Positions 31,822 through 39,585 of a DNA stretch of 64,000 nt are shown piece by piece. The translations under genes and the position numbers were made by a program. The notes beneath the pieces were generated by a model that worked only from the letters and a program-made list of their open reading frames with translations, was not told the origin of the DNA and ran no database searches. Position 1 is the first letter of the stretch. Each line of letters starts with the position of its first letter. This DNA comes from JBBRYK01 sp038237665 (GTDB taxonomy: Bacteria; Actinomycetota; Thermoleophilia; Gaiellales; Gaiellaceae), in the NCBI GenBank assembly GCA_038237665.1, contig JBBRYK010000002.1, positions 14,387 through 78,386 of the forward strand. The letters are read 5' to 3'.

Positions 31822-34340
31822 GCCAGTTTCTCCCGCAGCAGCGATTCCGCAGCCGCAAGAGCATCGGGGAGCCGTTCGGGGTCCTTGCCCCCGGCGCGGG
31901 CCATCGTCGGCCGACCACCTCCGCCACCGCCGACGAGAGCAGCGGCGGCCTTGACGACGTCGACGGCGCTCACCCGCTCGGCCACGGCCGGGTCGAAATT
32001 CGCGACCAGGTGGACGGTGCCGTTCTCGCGGGAGCCGAGCACCACCGCGGCCGGCGCGTTCCGCTGCTTGAAGCGATCGGACAGATCGAGCAACCCTTCG
32101 GCGTCGAGGCCTTCGACCGACTGGGCGATCACGTTCACGCCGCCCACCACCTTCACCTCCGCCTCAACGGATTCCTCCTCGCGGGTGGCAGCCGGCTTTG
32201 CCCGAGCCTCTTTGCGCAGCCGCTCGATTTCGGCCCGCAGCTCGTTCAGCTCGTGCGCCTTCCCCGAGAGCGCGGCGAAGGCTTCGCCCGAGCTGAGCGC
32301 CTCGATCCGGCGCACCCCCGAGCCGACCGAGCCCTCGCTGTCGATCACGAACGGCCCGATCTCCGCGGTCGAGCGAACGTGCGTCCCGCCGCAGAGCTCA
32401 CGCGAGTAGTCGTCGACCTCCAGCAGCCGGACGATGTCGCCGTACTTTTCGCCGAAGAGCATCATCGCGCCCAGCTTCCGCGCCTCGTCGATCGGCACGA
32501 TCAGCGCGCGAACGGGCAGGTTCTCGAAGATCTTCTCGTTCACGCGGCGCTCCACCTCCGCCCGCTGCTCGGGCGTGAGCGCAGCGCCATGGGTGAAGTC
32601 GAAGCGAAGCTTGTCCGGGCGCACCGCCGACCCCGCCTGCCGGACGTGCTCGCCCAGCACCTCGCGGAGCGCCTGGTGAAGGAGGTGAGTGGCCGTATGG
32701 TTGGCCATGGTCGGGAAGCGCACGCTCCAGGGCACGACGGCGCGCACTCGATCCCCGACCGCGAACCCATCACCGTGGAAGACGAGCTCCTGGTCGTCTC
32801 CCACCCGGATCGCCTCGACCAGCTCGGCACGGGCGCCTGACTCCTCGTTCTCGATGTACCCCTCATCCGAGACCTGGCCGCCGCCTTCCGGGTAGAAGGG
32901 CGACTCGTGAAGCCTCGCGCGGAACCGGCCGTCCTCCTCGGGCTGGAGCGCGGAGATCGCCGTCAGCACATCCGTCTTCTCGTAGCCGACGAACTCGGTC
33001 TTCGGAGCGTCGGCGAGCCGCGGGCCGGCATCGACCGAGCTTCCCCGCCGCGACCGTTCCCGCTGCTCCGCCATCAGGCGGTCGAAATCGTCCTCGTCCA
33101 CGGCGAGCCCGCGCTCGAGGGCGAGCTCGCGCGTGAGCTCGAGCGGGAAGCCGTACGTGTCGTGCAGCTTGAACGCCTCCTCGCCCGAGATCCCGTCGCC
33201 GGTCGCGACCTCCTCGAAGAGCTTCAGCCCGCGCTCGAGTGTCTCGGAGAAGCGTTCCTCCTCGGCTCTCAGCAGGTCCTGTACGACCTTCCGGTTCTGC
33301 TCGAGCTCGGGGTACCAGGGCGCCATCTGCTCGATCACGACGTCGCTGATCCGCCAGAGCTCGTTCAGCCCGATCGAGCGCGCCTGCTGAACCGCCCGCC
33401 GGATGATCCGGCGCAGGACGTAGCCGCGGCCCTCGTTCGAAGGCGTGACGCCGTCCGCGGTGATGAAGGTCATCCCACGGCCGTGGTCGGCGAGGATCCG
33501 GTGCGCCTTCGTAGCGTGCTCGGAGGCGCCGTAGGCGACGCCGCTCTCGGCCGCGATCCAGTTCATGATCGCCTGGTAGCCGTCGGTCTCGTAGACCGAG
33601 ATCACGCCCTGCTGGACCGCCGCCGTCCGCTCCAGCCCCATGCCGGTGTCGACGTTTTGCTGCGGCAAGGGCGTCAGCGAGCCGTCCTCGCGGAGCTCAA
33701 ACTCCATGAAGACGAGGTTCCAGAACTCCAGGAAGCGCTCGCATTCGCAGCCGGGGCCGCACTCCGGCCGGCCGCAGCCGAGGCCAGGGCCGCGGTCGTA
33801 GTACATCTCGGTATCGGGGCCGCACGGGCCCGGGCCGCCGACCGACCAGAAGTTGTGCGCCCGACCGAGGCGCCGGATCCGCTCGGGCCGGACCCCGACG
33901 CGCTCCCAGTGCGCGGCCGCGACCTCGTCCTCGCCCAGCCCGAGCTGGGGGTCGCCCGCGAAGACCGTCACCCAGAAGTTCTCCAGGTCGATGTGGAGGT
34001 GCTCGTTCACGAGCTCCCAGGCCAGGTCGATCGCGCCTTCCTTGAAGTAGTCGCCGAACGAGAAGTTGCCGAGCATCTCGAAGAAGGTCAGGTGGTGGCC
34101 GTCGAGGCCGACCTCGTCGATGTCCGGTGTGCGGAAGCACTTCTGGACAGTGGTCAGCCGCGGCGCGGGCGGCTTCTGCCGGCCGAGGAAGAACGGCATC
34201 AAGGGTTGCATCCCGGCGCTCGTCAGGAGCGTGGAGGTGTCCTCGGGCGGCGGGACGAGCGAACCGGAGGGGTGGCGCTTATGACCCTTCGACTCGAAGA
34301 AGGAGAGAAAGCCCTCGCGAATCTCGGCCGTGGTGCGCAC
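31818..34340 (-). CDS. alaS: Alanyl-tRNA synthetase
   Basis: 840 residues with all parts: catalytic core from TAEIREGFLSFFESKGHKRH with SLVPPPEDTSTLLTSAGMQP, editing domain zinc motifs HTATHLLHQAL and CGGTHVRS, and the glycine-rich C-terminal domain (ALVGGGGGGRPTMARAGGKD). I set the start at the GTG at 34340 (VRTTAEIR), because that is the family N-terminus; longer frames run into a palindromic spacer. The C-Ala domain GGGGGGRP-x-x-A is complete. Confidence 0.96.
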   Translation of the reverse strand: MRTTAEIREGFLSFFESKGHKRHPSGSLVPPPEDTSTLLTSAGMQPLMPFFLGRQKPPAPRLTTVQKCFRTPDIDEVGLDGHHLTFFEMLGNFSFGDYFKEGAIDLAWELVNEHLHIDLENFWVTVFAGDPQLGLGEDEVAAAHWERVGVRPERIRRLGRAHNFWSVGGPGPCGPDTEMYYDRGPGLGCGRPECGPGCECERFLEFWNLVFMEFELREDGSLTPLPQQNVDTGMGLERTAAVQQGVISVYETDGYQAIMNWIAAESGVAYGASEHATKAHRILADHGRGMTFITADGVTPSNEGRGYVLRRIIRRAVQQARSIGLNELWRISDVVIEQMAPWYPELEQNRKVVQDLLRAEEERFSETLERGLKLFEEVATGDGISGEEAFKLHDTYGFPLELTRELALERGLAVDEDDFDRLMAEQRERSRRGSSVDAGPRLADAPKTEFVGYEKTDVLTAISALQPEEDGRFRARLHESPFYPEGGGQVSDEGYIENEESGARAELVEAIRVGDDQELVFHGDGFAVGDRVRAVVPWSVRFPTMANHTATHLLHQALREVLGEHVRQAGSAVRPDKLRFDFTHGAALTPEQRAEVERRVNEKIFENLPVRALIVPIDEARKLGAMMLFGEKYGDIVRLLEVDDYSRELCGGTHVRSTAEIGPFVIDSEGSVGSGVRRIEALSSGEAFAALSGKAHELNELRAEIERLRKEARAKPAATREEESVEAEVKVVGGVNVIAQSVEGLDAEGLLDLSDRFKQRNAPAAVVLGSRENGTVHLVANFDPAVAERVSAVDVVKAAAALVGGGGGGRPTMARAGGKDPERLPDALAAAESLLREKLA

Positions 34341-34398
34341 GGCAAACAGTGTAGGGACGGCCGGTGACCGGTCGCCGCGATCCTTGGGGCGCCAAATT

Positions 34399-34441
34399 TG
34401 ACACTCTCGCAACGGGGTCAGACCCCGTTACGAGAGTGTCA
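34399..34441. repeat. 43-bp near-perfect palindrome between alaS and the sigma factor gene
   Basis: Two 21-base arms around a single A, with 20 of 21 positions paired. The centre is GGGGTC-A-GACCCC, flanked by the arms CACTCTCG and CGAGAGTG. It lies in the 122-bp spacer between the sigma factor stop and the alaS start, with no T-run after it. It could be a REP-like element, a protein-binding dyad or a terminator for the sigma operon. Confidence 0.75.
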
Positions 34442-34462
34442 CGGAAGCTGCGCGAGAGGCGC

Positions 34463-35206
34463 CTACTCCGCCGCGATCTCGGCCCGGATCTTCTCCAGCG
34501 AGCGGCGGATCAGGCGCGAGACGTGCATCTGCGAGATGCCGACCTGCTGGGCGATCTGCGACTGCGTCAGGCCCTTGAAGAAGCGCAGGTGGAGAATCAT
34601 CCGCTCGCGCGGGTCGAGCGCCCGGAAGCCGGGCGCGAGGACGGCGCGATCCTCGGAGATCTCGTACTCGTGCTCCTCCGTGCCGAGCGACTCGAGCGGG
34701 TCCAGCTCGCCGTCGTCGTCGCCCCCGCCCCCGCCCGAGAGGGACAACGACGTGTACGCGCGCCCGCTTTCGAGCGCTTCGAGCACCTCTTCCTCGTTCA
34801 CGCCCGCGGCCTCGGCCAGCTCCGAGACGGTCGGCGAGCGGGCGAGCTGCACCGTCAGCTGCTCGACGAGTCGCGAGAGCTGGACGTTCAGCTCCTGAAG
34901 CCCGCGCGGGACCCGCACCGACCAGCCACGGTCGCGGAAGTGCCGCTTGATCTCGCCGATGATGTTCGGCGTCGCGTAGGTGGTCAGCTCGACGCCCCGG
35001 TCGAGGTCAAAGCGGTCGATTGCCTTGATCAGGCCGATCGCCCCGATCTGGACCAGGTCCTCGAGCTGCTCACCGCGGTACGAGTAACGCCGGGCCAGCG
35101 ACCGCACCAGCGACATGTACTGCTCGATCAGCTGCTCGCGGGCGGCGACGTCCCCTTCCTCGTGGTAGCGGCGCAGCAGGGCGCGGTCAGACTTGTTCGC
35201 GCTCAC
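34463..35206 (-). CDS. RNA polymerase sigma factor, SigB/SigF/SigG-type
   Basis: A group-3 sigma factor of 247 residues. Region 2 reads LVRSLARRYSYRGEQLEDLVQI then GAIGLIKAIDRFD with TYATPNIIGEIKRHFRDRGW, region 3 SPTVSELAEAAGVNEEEVLE, and region 4 LDPRERMILHLRFFKGLTQS then QIAQQVGISQMHVSRLIRRS. This is the SigB/SigF family that normally answers general stress through a partner-switching anti-sigma. I chose the GTG at 35206; GTG 35224 is possible. It overlaps the RsbW-like gene. A glycine/Asp-rich linker (GGGGGDDDGE) splits regions 3 and 4. Confidence 0.92.
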   Translation of the reverse strand: MSANKSDRALLRRYHEEGDVAAREQLIEQYMSLVRSLARRYSYRGEQLEDLVQIGAIGLIKAIDRFDLDRGVELTTYATPNIIGEIKRHFRDRGWSVRVPRGLQELNVQLSRLVEQLTVQLARSPTVSELAEAAGVNEEEVLEALESGRAYTSLSLSGGGGGDDDGELDPLESLGTEEHEYEISEDRAVLAPGFRALDPRERMILHLRFFKGLTQSQIAQQVGISQMHVSRLIRRSLEKIRAEIAAE

Positions 35207-35615
35207 CGTCCTGCGTCCCTCCACTCACGTGCTTCTCGATCGAGATCCACGACGCCCCTTCACGATCGACCAGCTCGTAGCGATCCGCGACGGTTTCCAG
35301 CACCCGGCGAAGGCCAACTGCCTCGGAGTCGTCGGCGAGCTCCACCTTCACGGCCCGTTCGTCGACCGGCCCGACCGCTGCCGTGAGCACTCCCTCGCCC
35401 ACCTGGACGACGAGCGTTGCTTCCTCGCCGTGGGGGACGCGCCCGAGCAGGCTCTCGACTGCGAGCTCTAGATCCTCCAGGCTCTCCAGGGTCAGGTCGA
35501 GGCGGACTGCCAGGCCGCCGACGACGAGCATGGCCACCCCGACGAGATCCTCGCTCGCCGGCAGCCTGAGTGTGATCGTGTCGCCGTTACCCGCGGCTGT
35601 CGGTGCCTGGCCCAC
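35187..35615 (-). CDS. RsbW-like protein with degenerate ATPase motifs (putative anti-sigma factor)
   Basis: A 142-residue protein resembling the HATPase_c_2 anti-sigma fold: N-terminal ITLRLPASEDLVGVAMLVVG, helix LTLESLEDLELAVESLLGRV and strands VVQVGEGVLTAAVGPV. It overlaps the sigma gene by 20 bp, as expected of a sigma/anti-sigma pair. The N-box asparagine after ELAVE and the G1/G2 glycine motifs of RsbW kinases are absent, so it may bind sigma without ATP or kinase activity. GTG start, 9 bp after mnmA stop on the same strand. Confidence 0.65.
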   Translation of the reverse strand: MGQAPTAAGNGDTITLRLPASEDLVGVAMLVVGGLAVRLDLTLESLEDLELAVESLLGRVPHGEEATLVVQVGEGVLTAAVGPVDERAVKVELADDSEAVGLRRVLETVADRYELVDREGASWISIEKHVSGGTQDGEREQV

Positions 35616-35624
35616 CGTCGCATC

Positions 35625-36893
35625 CTATTCGGCTGAGGAGGACACGATCGTGCCCGCCCCCACGACGACGCCGTCGTCGTACACGACGGCGGTCTGGCCA
35701 TTCGCGACCGCGTGCGCAGGTTCGTCGAGGTGAAGGGAGAAGCGGCGGGAACCGTCCTGGAGGATGCTGGCGCCGACGGCGGGAGAGCGGTAGCGGAGCT
35801 TCGCGTCTCCGTGGTCGACCGGTCGATACATGGCCCCGTCCACCCCGACGATGCGGCGTGCAAGCGATTCGCGCGGGCCGACGACAACCGTGTTCGTGCT
35901 CGCGTCTGCCGAGAGCGCGTAGACCGGTGAACCGGCAGCGATGCCGAGCCCGCGCCGCTGGCCGGGCGTGAAGCGCCAGTGGCCGGCGTGGCGGCCGAGC
36001 TCGTGGCCGTCCTCGTCGAGGATCGCACCCTCGGCGGGCACGAACCCGTGACGCTCGAGAAAGTCGCGGTAATCCGCGCCGGCGAGGAAGCACGCCTCCT
36101 GGCTCTCTGCGCGGGTCGCCACGGCCAGGCCTGCAGCCGCAGCCTCCGCCCGCGTCTCCTGCTTCGTCGCCTCCCCGAGCGGGAACCAGATCCTGTCGAG
36201 CCTCGCGGGATCGATCGTGGCGAGCATGTAGGACTGATCCTTCTCGGGGTCGGCGGCGCGCGCGAGGAGCAGGCCGCCCTGGTGCTCCACGATCCGGGCG
36301 TAGTGGCCCGTGGAAAGCCGCGCGGCACCTGCGCGCGCGGCAAACGCAAGGAGCTGCGCAAAGCGAAAGCCGCCGTTGCAGCGCGTGCAGGGATTCGGGG
36401 TGTCGCCGCGTCCGTACCCCTCGACGAAGCGCTGCACGACGGCACGGCGGAACTCTTCGCGGAGATCGAGGGTCACGTGCGGTACACCCAGCCCGTGGCA
36501 GGTCTCGCGGGCAGCGATCACGGCCTCCGGCGAGCAGCACGCGCGTTCCGACGCCGGCCCCTCGGGATCGAGCCAGAGACGGAGAGTCACACCGACTGCG
36601 GCACCCGCGTCGACAGCGCGCAGAAGCGCGACCGCGCTGTCCACGCCGCCGCTCATCGCCACGGCGGTCCGCCCGGCATCCGGCGCCGCCCGGAAGACCG
36701 GACCGAGCGCATTGGCAAGCGCGTCGGCGGGCAGGGTCTCACCGGAGACGGCCGCGGCTTCGAGCAGCGAGAGACCCGCGAGCGGCTCGCTCAGCCCCTC
36801 GGCATCGGCCTTGACGATCCGATCGCCGTCGATGCGCAGCCGGACGACCGCCCAATCGCCGTTTCGAGACGAATCACCCGTGACCTCGAGCAC
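35625..36893 (-). CDS. mnmA: tRNA-specific 2-thiouridylase MnmA with an N-terminal NifU-like extension
   Basis: Thiolates U34 of tRNA-Lys/Glu/Gln. The PP-loop is AVAMSGGVDSAVAL (80-90), the catalytic cysteines are C172 (NPCTRCNGGFRF) and C268 (ESQEACFLAG), and DQSYML plus FTPGQRRGLGIA are present. About 70 residues precede the PP-loop, where E. coli MnmA has almost none. They read DWAVVRLRIDGDRIVKADAE then LAGLSLLEAAAVSGETLPAD, resembling the IscU/NifU scaffold core without its cysteines. Total 422 residues against the usual ~360. GTG start; a GTTGTC-N6-GACAAC dyad lies 24 bp upstream. The NifU likeness is my inference. Confidence 0.9.
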   Translation of the reverse strand: MLEVTGDSSRNGDWAVVRLRIDGDRIVKADAEGLSEPLAGLSLLEAAAVSGETLPADALANALGPVFRAAPDAGRTAVAMSGGVDSAVALLRAVDAGAAVGVTLRLWLDPEGPASERACCSPEAVIAARETCHGLGVPHVTLDLREEFRRAVVQRFVEGYGRGDTPNPCTRCNGGFRFAQLLAFAARAGAARLSTGHYARIVEHQGGLLLARAADPEKDQSYMLATIDPARLDRIWFPLGEATKQETRAEAAAAGLAVATRAESQEACFLAGADYRDFLERHGFVPAEGAILDEDGHELGRHAGHWRFTPGQRRGLGIAAGSPVYALSADASTNTVVVGPRESLARRIVGVDGAMYRPVDHGDAKLRYRSPAVGASILQDGSRRFSLHLDEPAHAVANGQTAVVYDDGVVVGAGTIVSSSAE

Positions 36894-37117
36894 AGGCCCA
36901 GACTAGCGGAGCCTCAGTTGTCTACTTGGACAACGCTGAGAATATGCTCCACCCCGCCGATGACTCCACGACTCTGCGAACCTGGCAAGCCAGGTGGGTG
37001 TCCTGCGAGCCTCCGCGCTTCCGCGCTTCGACCCGACCCGGACTCCCTATGCATGGATGTTGGTTCTACATGTTGCGTGGAGCCACGCACGGGGTCGAGC
37101 ACAGCCACTCTAGCGCC
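36894..37117. other. 224-bp spacer between mnmA and the RlpA-like gene
   Basis: No gene was recognised on either strand; a 64-codon minus-strand frame here (36914-37108) lacks protein character. It holds the dyad at 36917, a tight ACCTGGC-AA-GCCAGGT hairpin at 36980-36995, and AT-richer patches (AATATG at 36941) unlike the surrounding genes. It may contain the mnmA promoter, a terminator for the RlpA-like gene unit, or an unannotated small RNA. Confidence 0.5.
36917..36934. promoter_or_regulatory. Perfect dyad GTTGTC-N6-GACAAC upstream of mnmA (copy 3)
   Basis: A fully symmetric 6-6-6 dyad (spacer TACTTG) 24 bp before the mnmA GTG. It shares the half-site and spacing of the elements before ald and the ABC exporter, but lacks their GTGTG extension. 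Its position fits an operator over or near the mnmA promoter. On the plus strand it also forms TTGTCT-N17-AATATG, a weak promoter with no downstream gene. Confidence 0.4.
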
Positions 37118-37534
37118 TTACGGCTGAGCGAACGTCCAGCGGATCTGCTGGGTGCCCCGCAGGCCGAGCGTCTTGGCTAGCGCCGGCGCCACCTCGAACT
37201 CGAGGCCGGGCGTGTGCGGGGCGTGATCGATGATCTGCGTCAGGACTTCATGGCCGCCGAAGGCGATGAAGATTTTCGCTCCACACGGGAGCACGGGGTG
37301 GGCGACGCCGAGCGTGGAGCGCCGGATCACGATGCCGCACGCCGAGCGGCGACCGAACGGCCCACTTCCAGGGGCAGCGAGCGCCCGGTTCCAGCTCCCT
37401 TTCCCACCGACCGGCTGCGGGAACGTCGAGTTGCTCTTGCCCGCGCCCGGCGCACCGACGGCCAGCGAGACGAGCACGGCCAGAAGCGCCACCCCGGCGA
37501 GGGCGATCTCGCGCTGCGCCAGAACGGGGTTCAC
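37118..37534 (-). CDS. Membrane-anchored/secreted RlpA-like (double-psi beta-barrel) protein
   Basis: A 138-residue protein with an N-terminal hydrophobic helix (IALAGVALLAVLVSLAVGA) serving as signal or anchor, then a domain with the DPBB pattern: ACGIVIRRSTLGVAHPVLPC, KIFIAFGGHEVLTQIIDHAP and EFEVAPALAKTLGLRGTQQI. It resembles 3D/RlpA-type domains that bind or cut cell-wall glycans. The conserved D-H in TQIIDHAP matches the RlpA catalytic-site pattern, but a catalytic role is not certain. GTG start with a GTGA overlap to the upstream gene. Confidence 0.75.
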   Translation of the reverse strand: MNPVLAQREIALAGVALLAVLVSLAVGAPGAGKSNSTFPQPVGGKGSWNRALAAPGSGPFGRRSACGIVIRRSTLGVAHPVLPCGAKIFIAFGGHEVLTQIIDHAPHTPGLEFEVAPALAKTLGLRGTQQIRWTFAQP

Positions 37535-38937
37535 GGTGTCTCGGCGACCGCGATCAACTCGGGAAACGATTCGCGCACCAGCGCGTCGAAGTCGGCGGGC
37601 AACGAGCCTTCGGGATTGGCGAACTCGCGCAGGTAGACGAGCAGGAAGCCCCACTCCTCGTCGCGGGCAGCGTCACGGCCGCCGAGTCGGCGGGCGAGTC
37701 GCTCGAGCTCCCAGACGTTCCACTCCCGCGCCGAATCCGGGAAGGCCGAAGGCGGACCCGGCGGAACCGCCGCCTCCGGTTCGACCGGCGGCGGCTCGGG
37801 CGCCACCTCGGCGGAGACCGCGGCGGGCCCGGGCGCGAGCTCGGCCTCGGGCGCGATCGTAACCGGCTCGACCTCGACCTCGACCACGACTTCCTCGATC
37901 ATCTCCGGGGCGACGAGCTCGGCCTCCGTGTCGGAGGCCAGCTCGAAGTCTGGGCTGTCGGCGAGCTCGCGGCGTCCCTCGCGCTTGCAATCGACGCACT
38001 GAGTTGCATTCGGAATGGCGCGCAGACGCTCGTTCGAGATCGGCCGGCCACACGAGCGGCAGAGGCGTTCGGGAAGCTCGAAGAGCGGCAGCTCGGGCTG
38101 GGCCTCCCCGCGACGCTGCGGAGCGGGGCCGCGATCCGGCTCCTGCTCGCCCCGGGAGCGGCGCCAGGGCCAGCGGCGGTCGGGCGGCGGCCACGGCTTC
38201 GCCTCGGGCGGCGCGGGCGCGGCCACCTCGGGGGCGTCTTGCCCCGAAGGCGGCTCGTCGACCGAGTGGGACGCCACGTTCGGCCGAGCCGCCCCCGGCC
38301 GGCCGGACTGTGTCACGAACCGACGGGGCATCCGTGACCGGATCGGCTTCCGGGCCGGCGCGGCCGGACTGATTCGCTCCTCGTCGGGAGCACCCTCGCC
38401 GGGCAGGGCGGCTTCCTCTTCTGCGTCCTCGCCGGCCACGGCTGGCTCCTCGCGCGGCGCGACTTCGGCCTCCGCAAGAACCACGCTTTCCTCTTCGGCA
38501 GCGGTCTCGGCCGGCACAGCTGGGAGCTCCTCTCCAACAGGCTCCGGCTCCAGTGGCTCGACCGCCTCCGACTCGACGGGTTCCGGCTCGACCTCCGGCG
38601 CCTCGAAGCCCGCGACGTGCACGCCGAGCATTTCGGCCGTCTCGAGCCAACCGGGAGCCACCCGCTCCGGCGGCGTCACGGCCGGCTCCCAGACCGGCGC
38701 CGCCTGCGCCGGCTCCCGCGCGGCCCGTGGCGCCGCAAACGGCCGGACCGGCGGCACGAACGTCGCGGCACCCTGCCAGCCGCGCGAGACGTAGCCCTCG
38801 GCGATAGCGGTCAAGAGCCAGGCGACCGCGCCGCACAGGATGATCCACCCAGCGCTGAGATCCGCCAGCCGCGCGATGACGAGGACGAGGACGATGAATG
38901 CTGCCTCGACGAGCAGTCGCGCGAACGTGTTCCGCAT
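37531..38937 (-). CDS. Two-span membrane protein with a DksA-type zinc finger in a long Glu/Pro-rich tail
   Basis: 468 residues. Residues 10-47 form a helical hairpin (FIVLVLVIARLADLSAGWII then LCGAVAWLLTAIAE). Residues ~60-290 are low-complexity Pro/Glu/Ala. A C4 finger follows (C293, C296, C314, C317; LCRSCGRPISNERLRAIPNA then TQCVDC), matching the DksA/TraR finger including RL-x-A-I-P. After another acidic linker a folded C-terminus appears (WELERLARRLGGRDAARDEE, LVYLREFANPEG). The hairpin is related to that of the next protein upstream (38941-39573). Function unknown; the charged tail suggests a cytoplasmic scaffold. ATG start. Confidence 0.72.
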   Translation of the reverse strand: MRNTFARLLVEAAFIVLVLVIARLADLSAGWIILCGAVAWLLTAIAEGYVSRGWQGAATFVPPVRPFAAPRAAREPAQAAPVWEPAVTPPERVAPGWLETAEMLGVHVAGFEAPEVEPEPVESEAVEPLEPEPVGEELPAVPAETAAEEESVVLAEAEVAPREEPAVAGEDAEEEAALPGEGAPDEERISPAAPARKPIRSRMPRRFVTQSGRPGAARPNVASHSVDEPPSGQDAPEVAAPAPPEAKPWPPPDRRWPWRRSRGEQEPDRGPAPQRRGEAQPELPLFELPERLCRSCGRPISNERLRAIPNATQCVDCKREGRRELADSPDFELASDTEAELVAPEMIEEVVVEVEVEPVTIAPEAELAPGPAAVSAEVAPEPPPVEPEAAVPPGPPSAFPDSAREWNVWELERLARRLGGRDAARDEEWGFLLVYLREFANPEGSLPADFDALVRESFPELIAVAETP

Positions 38938-38940
38938 CGG

Positions 38941-39573
38941 CTACCGGCCCTCTTCGCTCGGTGCTTTCTCCGGCTCCCCGAGCTCTCGCTCGCGGGGTCC
39001 GAAGAACCGGTACTTGCGCTGGGGGCGCGGCTTCAGCGGCTCGAGCCGGTACACCACCCGCTGCTCGTTCTCGCGCAGTCGGTCTCTCTCCGGCGCGGGC
39101 GCATACGGGTCGTCCGGATCGAGAGCGGCAGCCGGCTCCGGGCCGGCCGTGAACGGAGCCCCGACGACTCCGGTCTCCTCTTCGGGGGCAGACGGCGCGG
39201 CTGACCGCTGGAACTCGAAGTCGTACGAGGGCGCAGGCGGCAGGACGGGCTCGCCGGGAGCGGCTTCAGCCGGCGGCGGTGCGACCGGCGGAAGCGGTTC
39301 GGCAGGAGGCCCGGCGGGAGCGGCCTGGGCCGGCGGAAGCGCTACTGCCGGAGCGAGCTCGACTGGAGGTCCGACCTCACCGGCCGTCTCGGTGACCGCG
39401 TACCCCGGCCTTGCGCGCCAGGCCAGTAACTCCACCAGGACGACCAGGATCCAGCCGATGGTCATCACGAGGATGATGTAGCCCGGACGAAGATCGGCTA
39501 CGGCCGCGCCCACGGCGAGCAGGATCAGGAAACCCCACTCGATCGCCATCCTCGGGACGAGTCCTTCGGGCAT
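38941..39573 (-). CDS. Two-span membrane protein with Pro/Ala-rich tail, paralogue of the downstream gene
   Basis: 210 residues: helical hairpin at residues ~10-50 (WGFLILLAVGAAVADLRPGY, IILVMTIGWILVVLVELLAW) then a long Pro/Ala-rich tail ending in a basic stretch (LKPRPQRKYRFFGPRERELG). The hairpin shares the pattern A-D-L-x-x-G-x-I-I...W-x-L...E with the 468-residue neighbour, so the two are probably paralogues. No enzymatic motif. ATG start, 3 bp after the downstream neighbour's start side. Likely cotranscribed with the coiled-coil gene upstream and the zinc-finger gene downstream. Confidence 0.65.
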   Translation of the reverse strand: MPEGLVPRMAIEWGFLILLAVGAAVADLRPGYIILVMTIGWILVVLVELLAWRARPGYAVTETAGEVGPPVELAPAVALPPAQAAPAGPPAEPLPPVAPPPAEAAPGEPVLPPAPSYDFEFQRSAAPSAPEEETGVVGAPFTAGPEPAAALDPDDPYAPAPERDRLRENEQRVVYRLEPLKPRPQRKYRFFGPRERELGEPEKAPSEEGR

Positions 39574-39585
39574 GCGGACGCGAGG

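Noticed and set aside
36914..37108. 64-codon minus-strand frame in the mnmA upstream spacer
   Set aside because: No hydrophobic core or family pattern, no ribosome site, and it crosses the dyad and hairpin; treated as non-coding.
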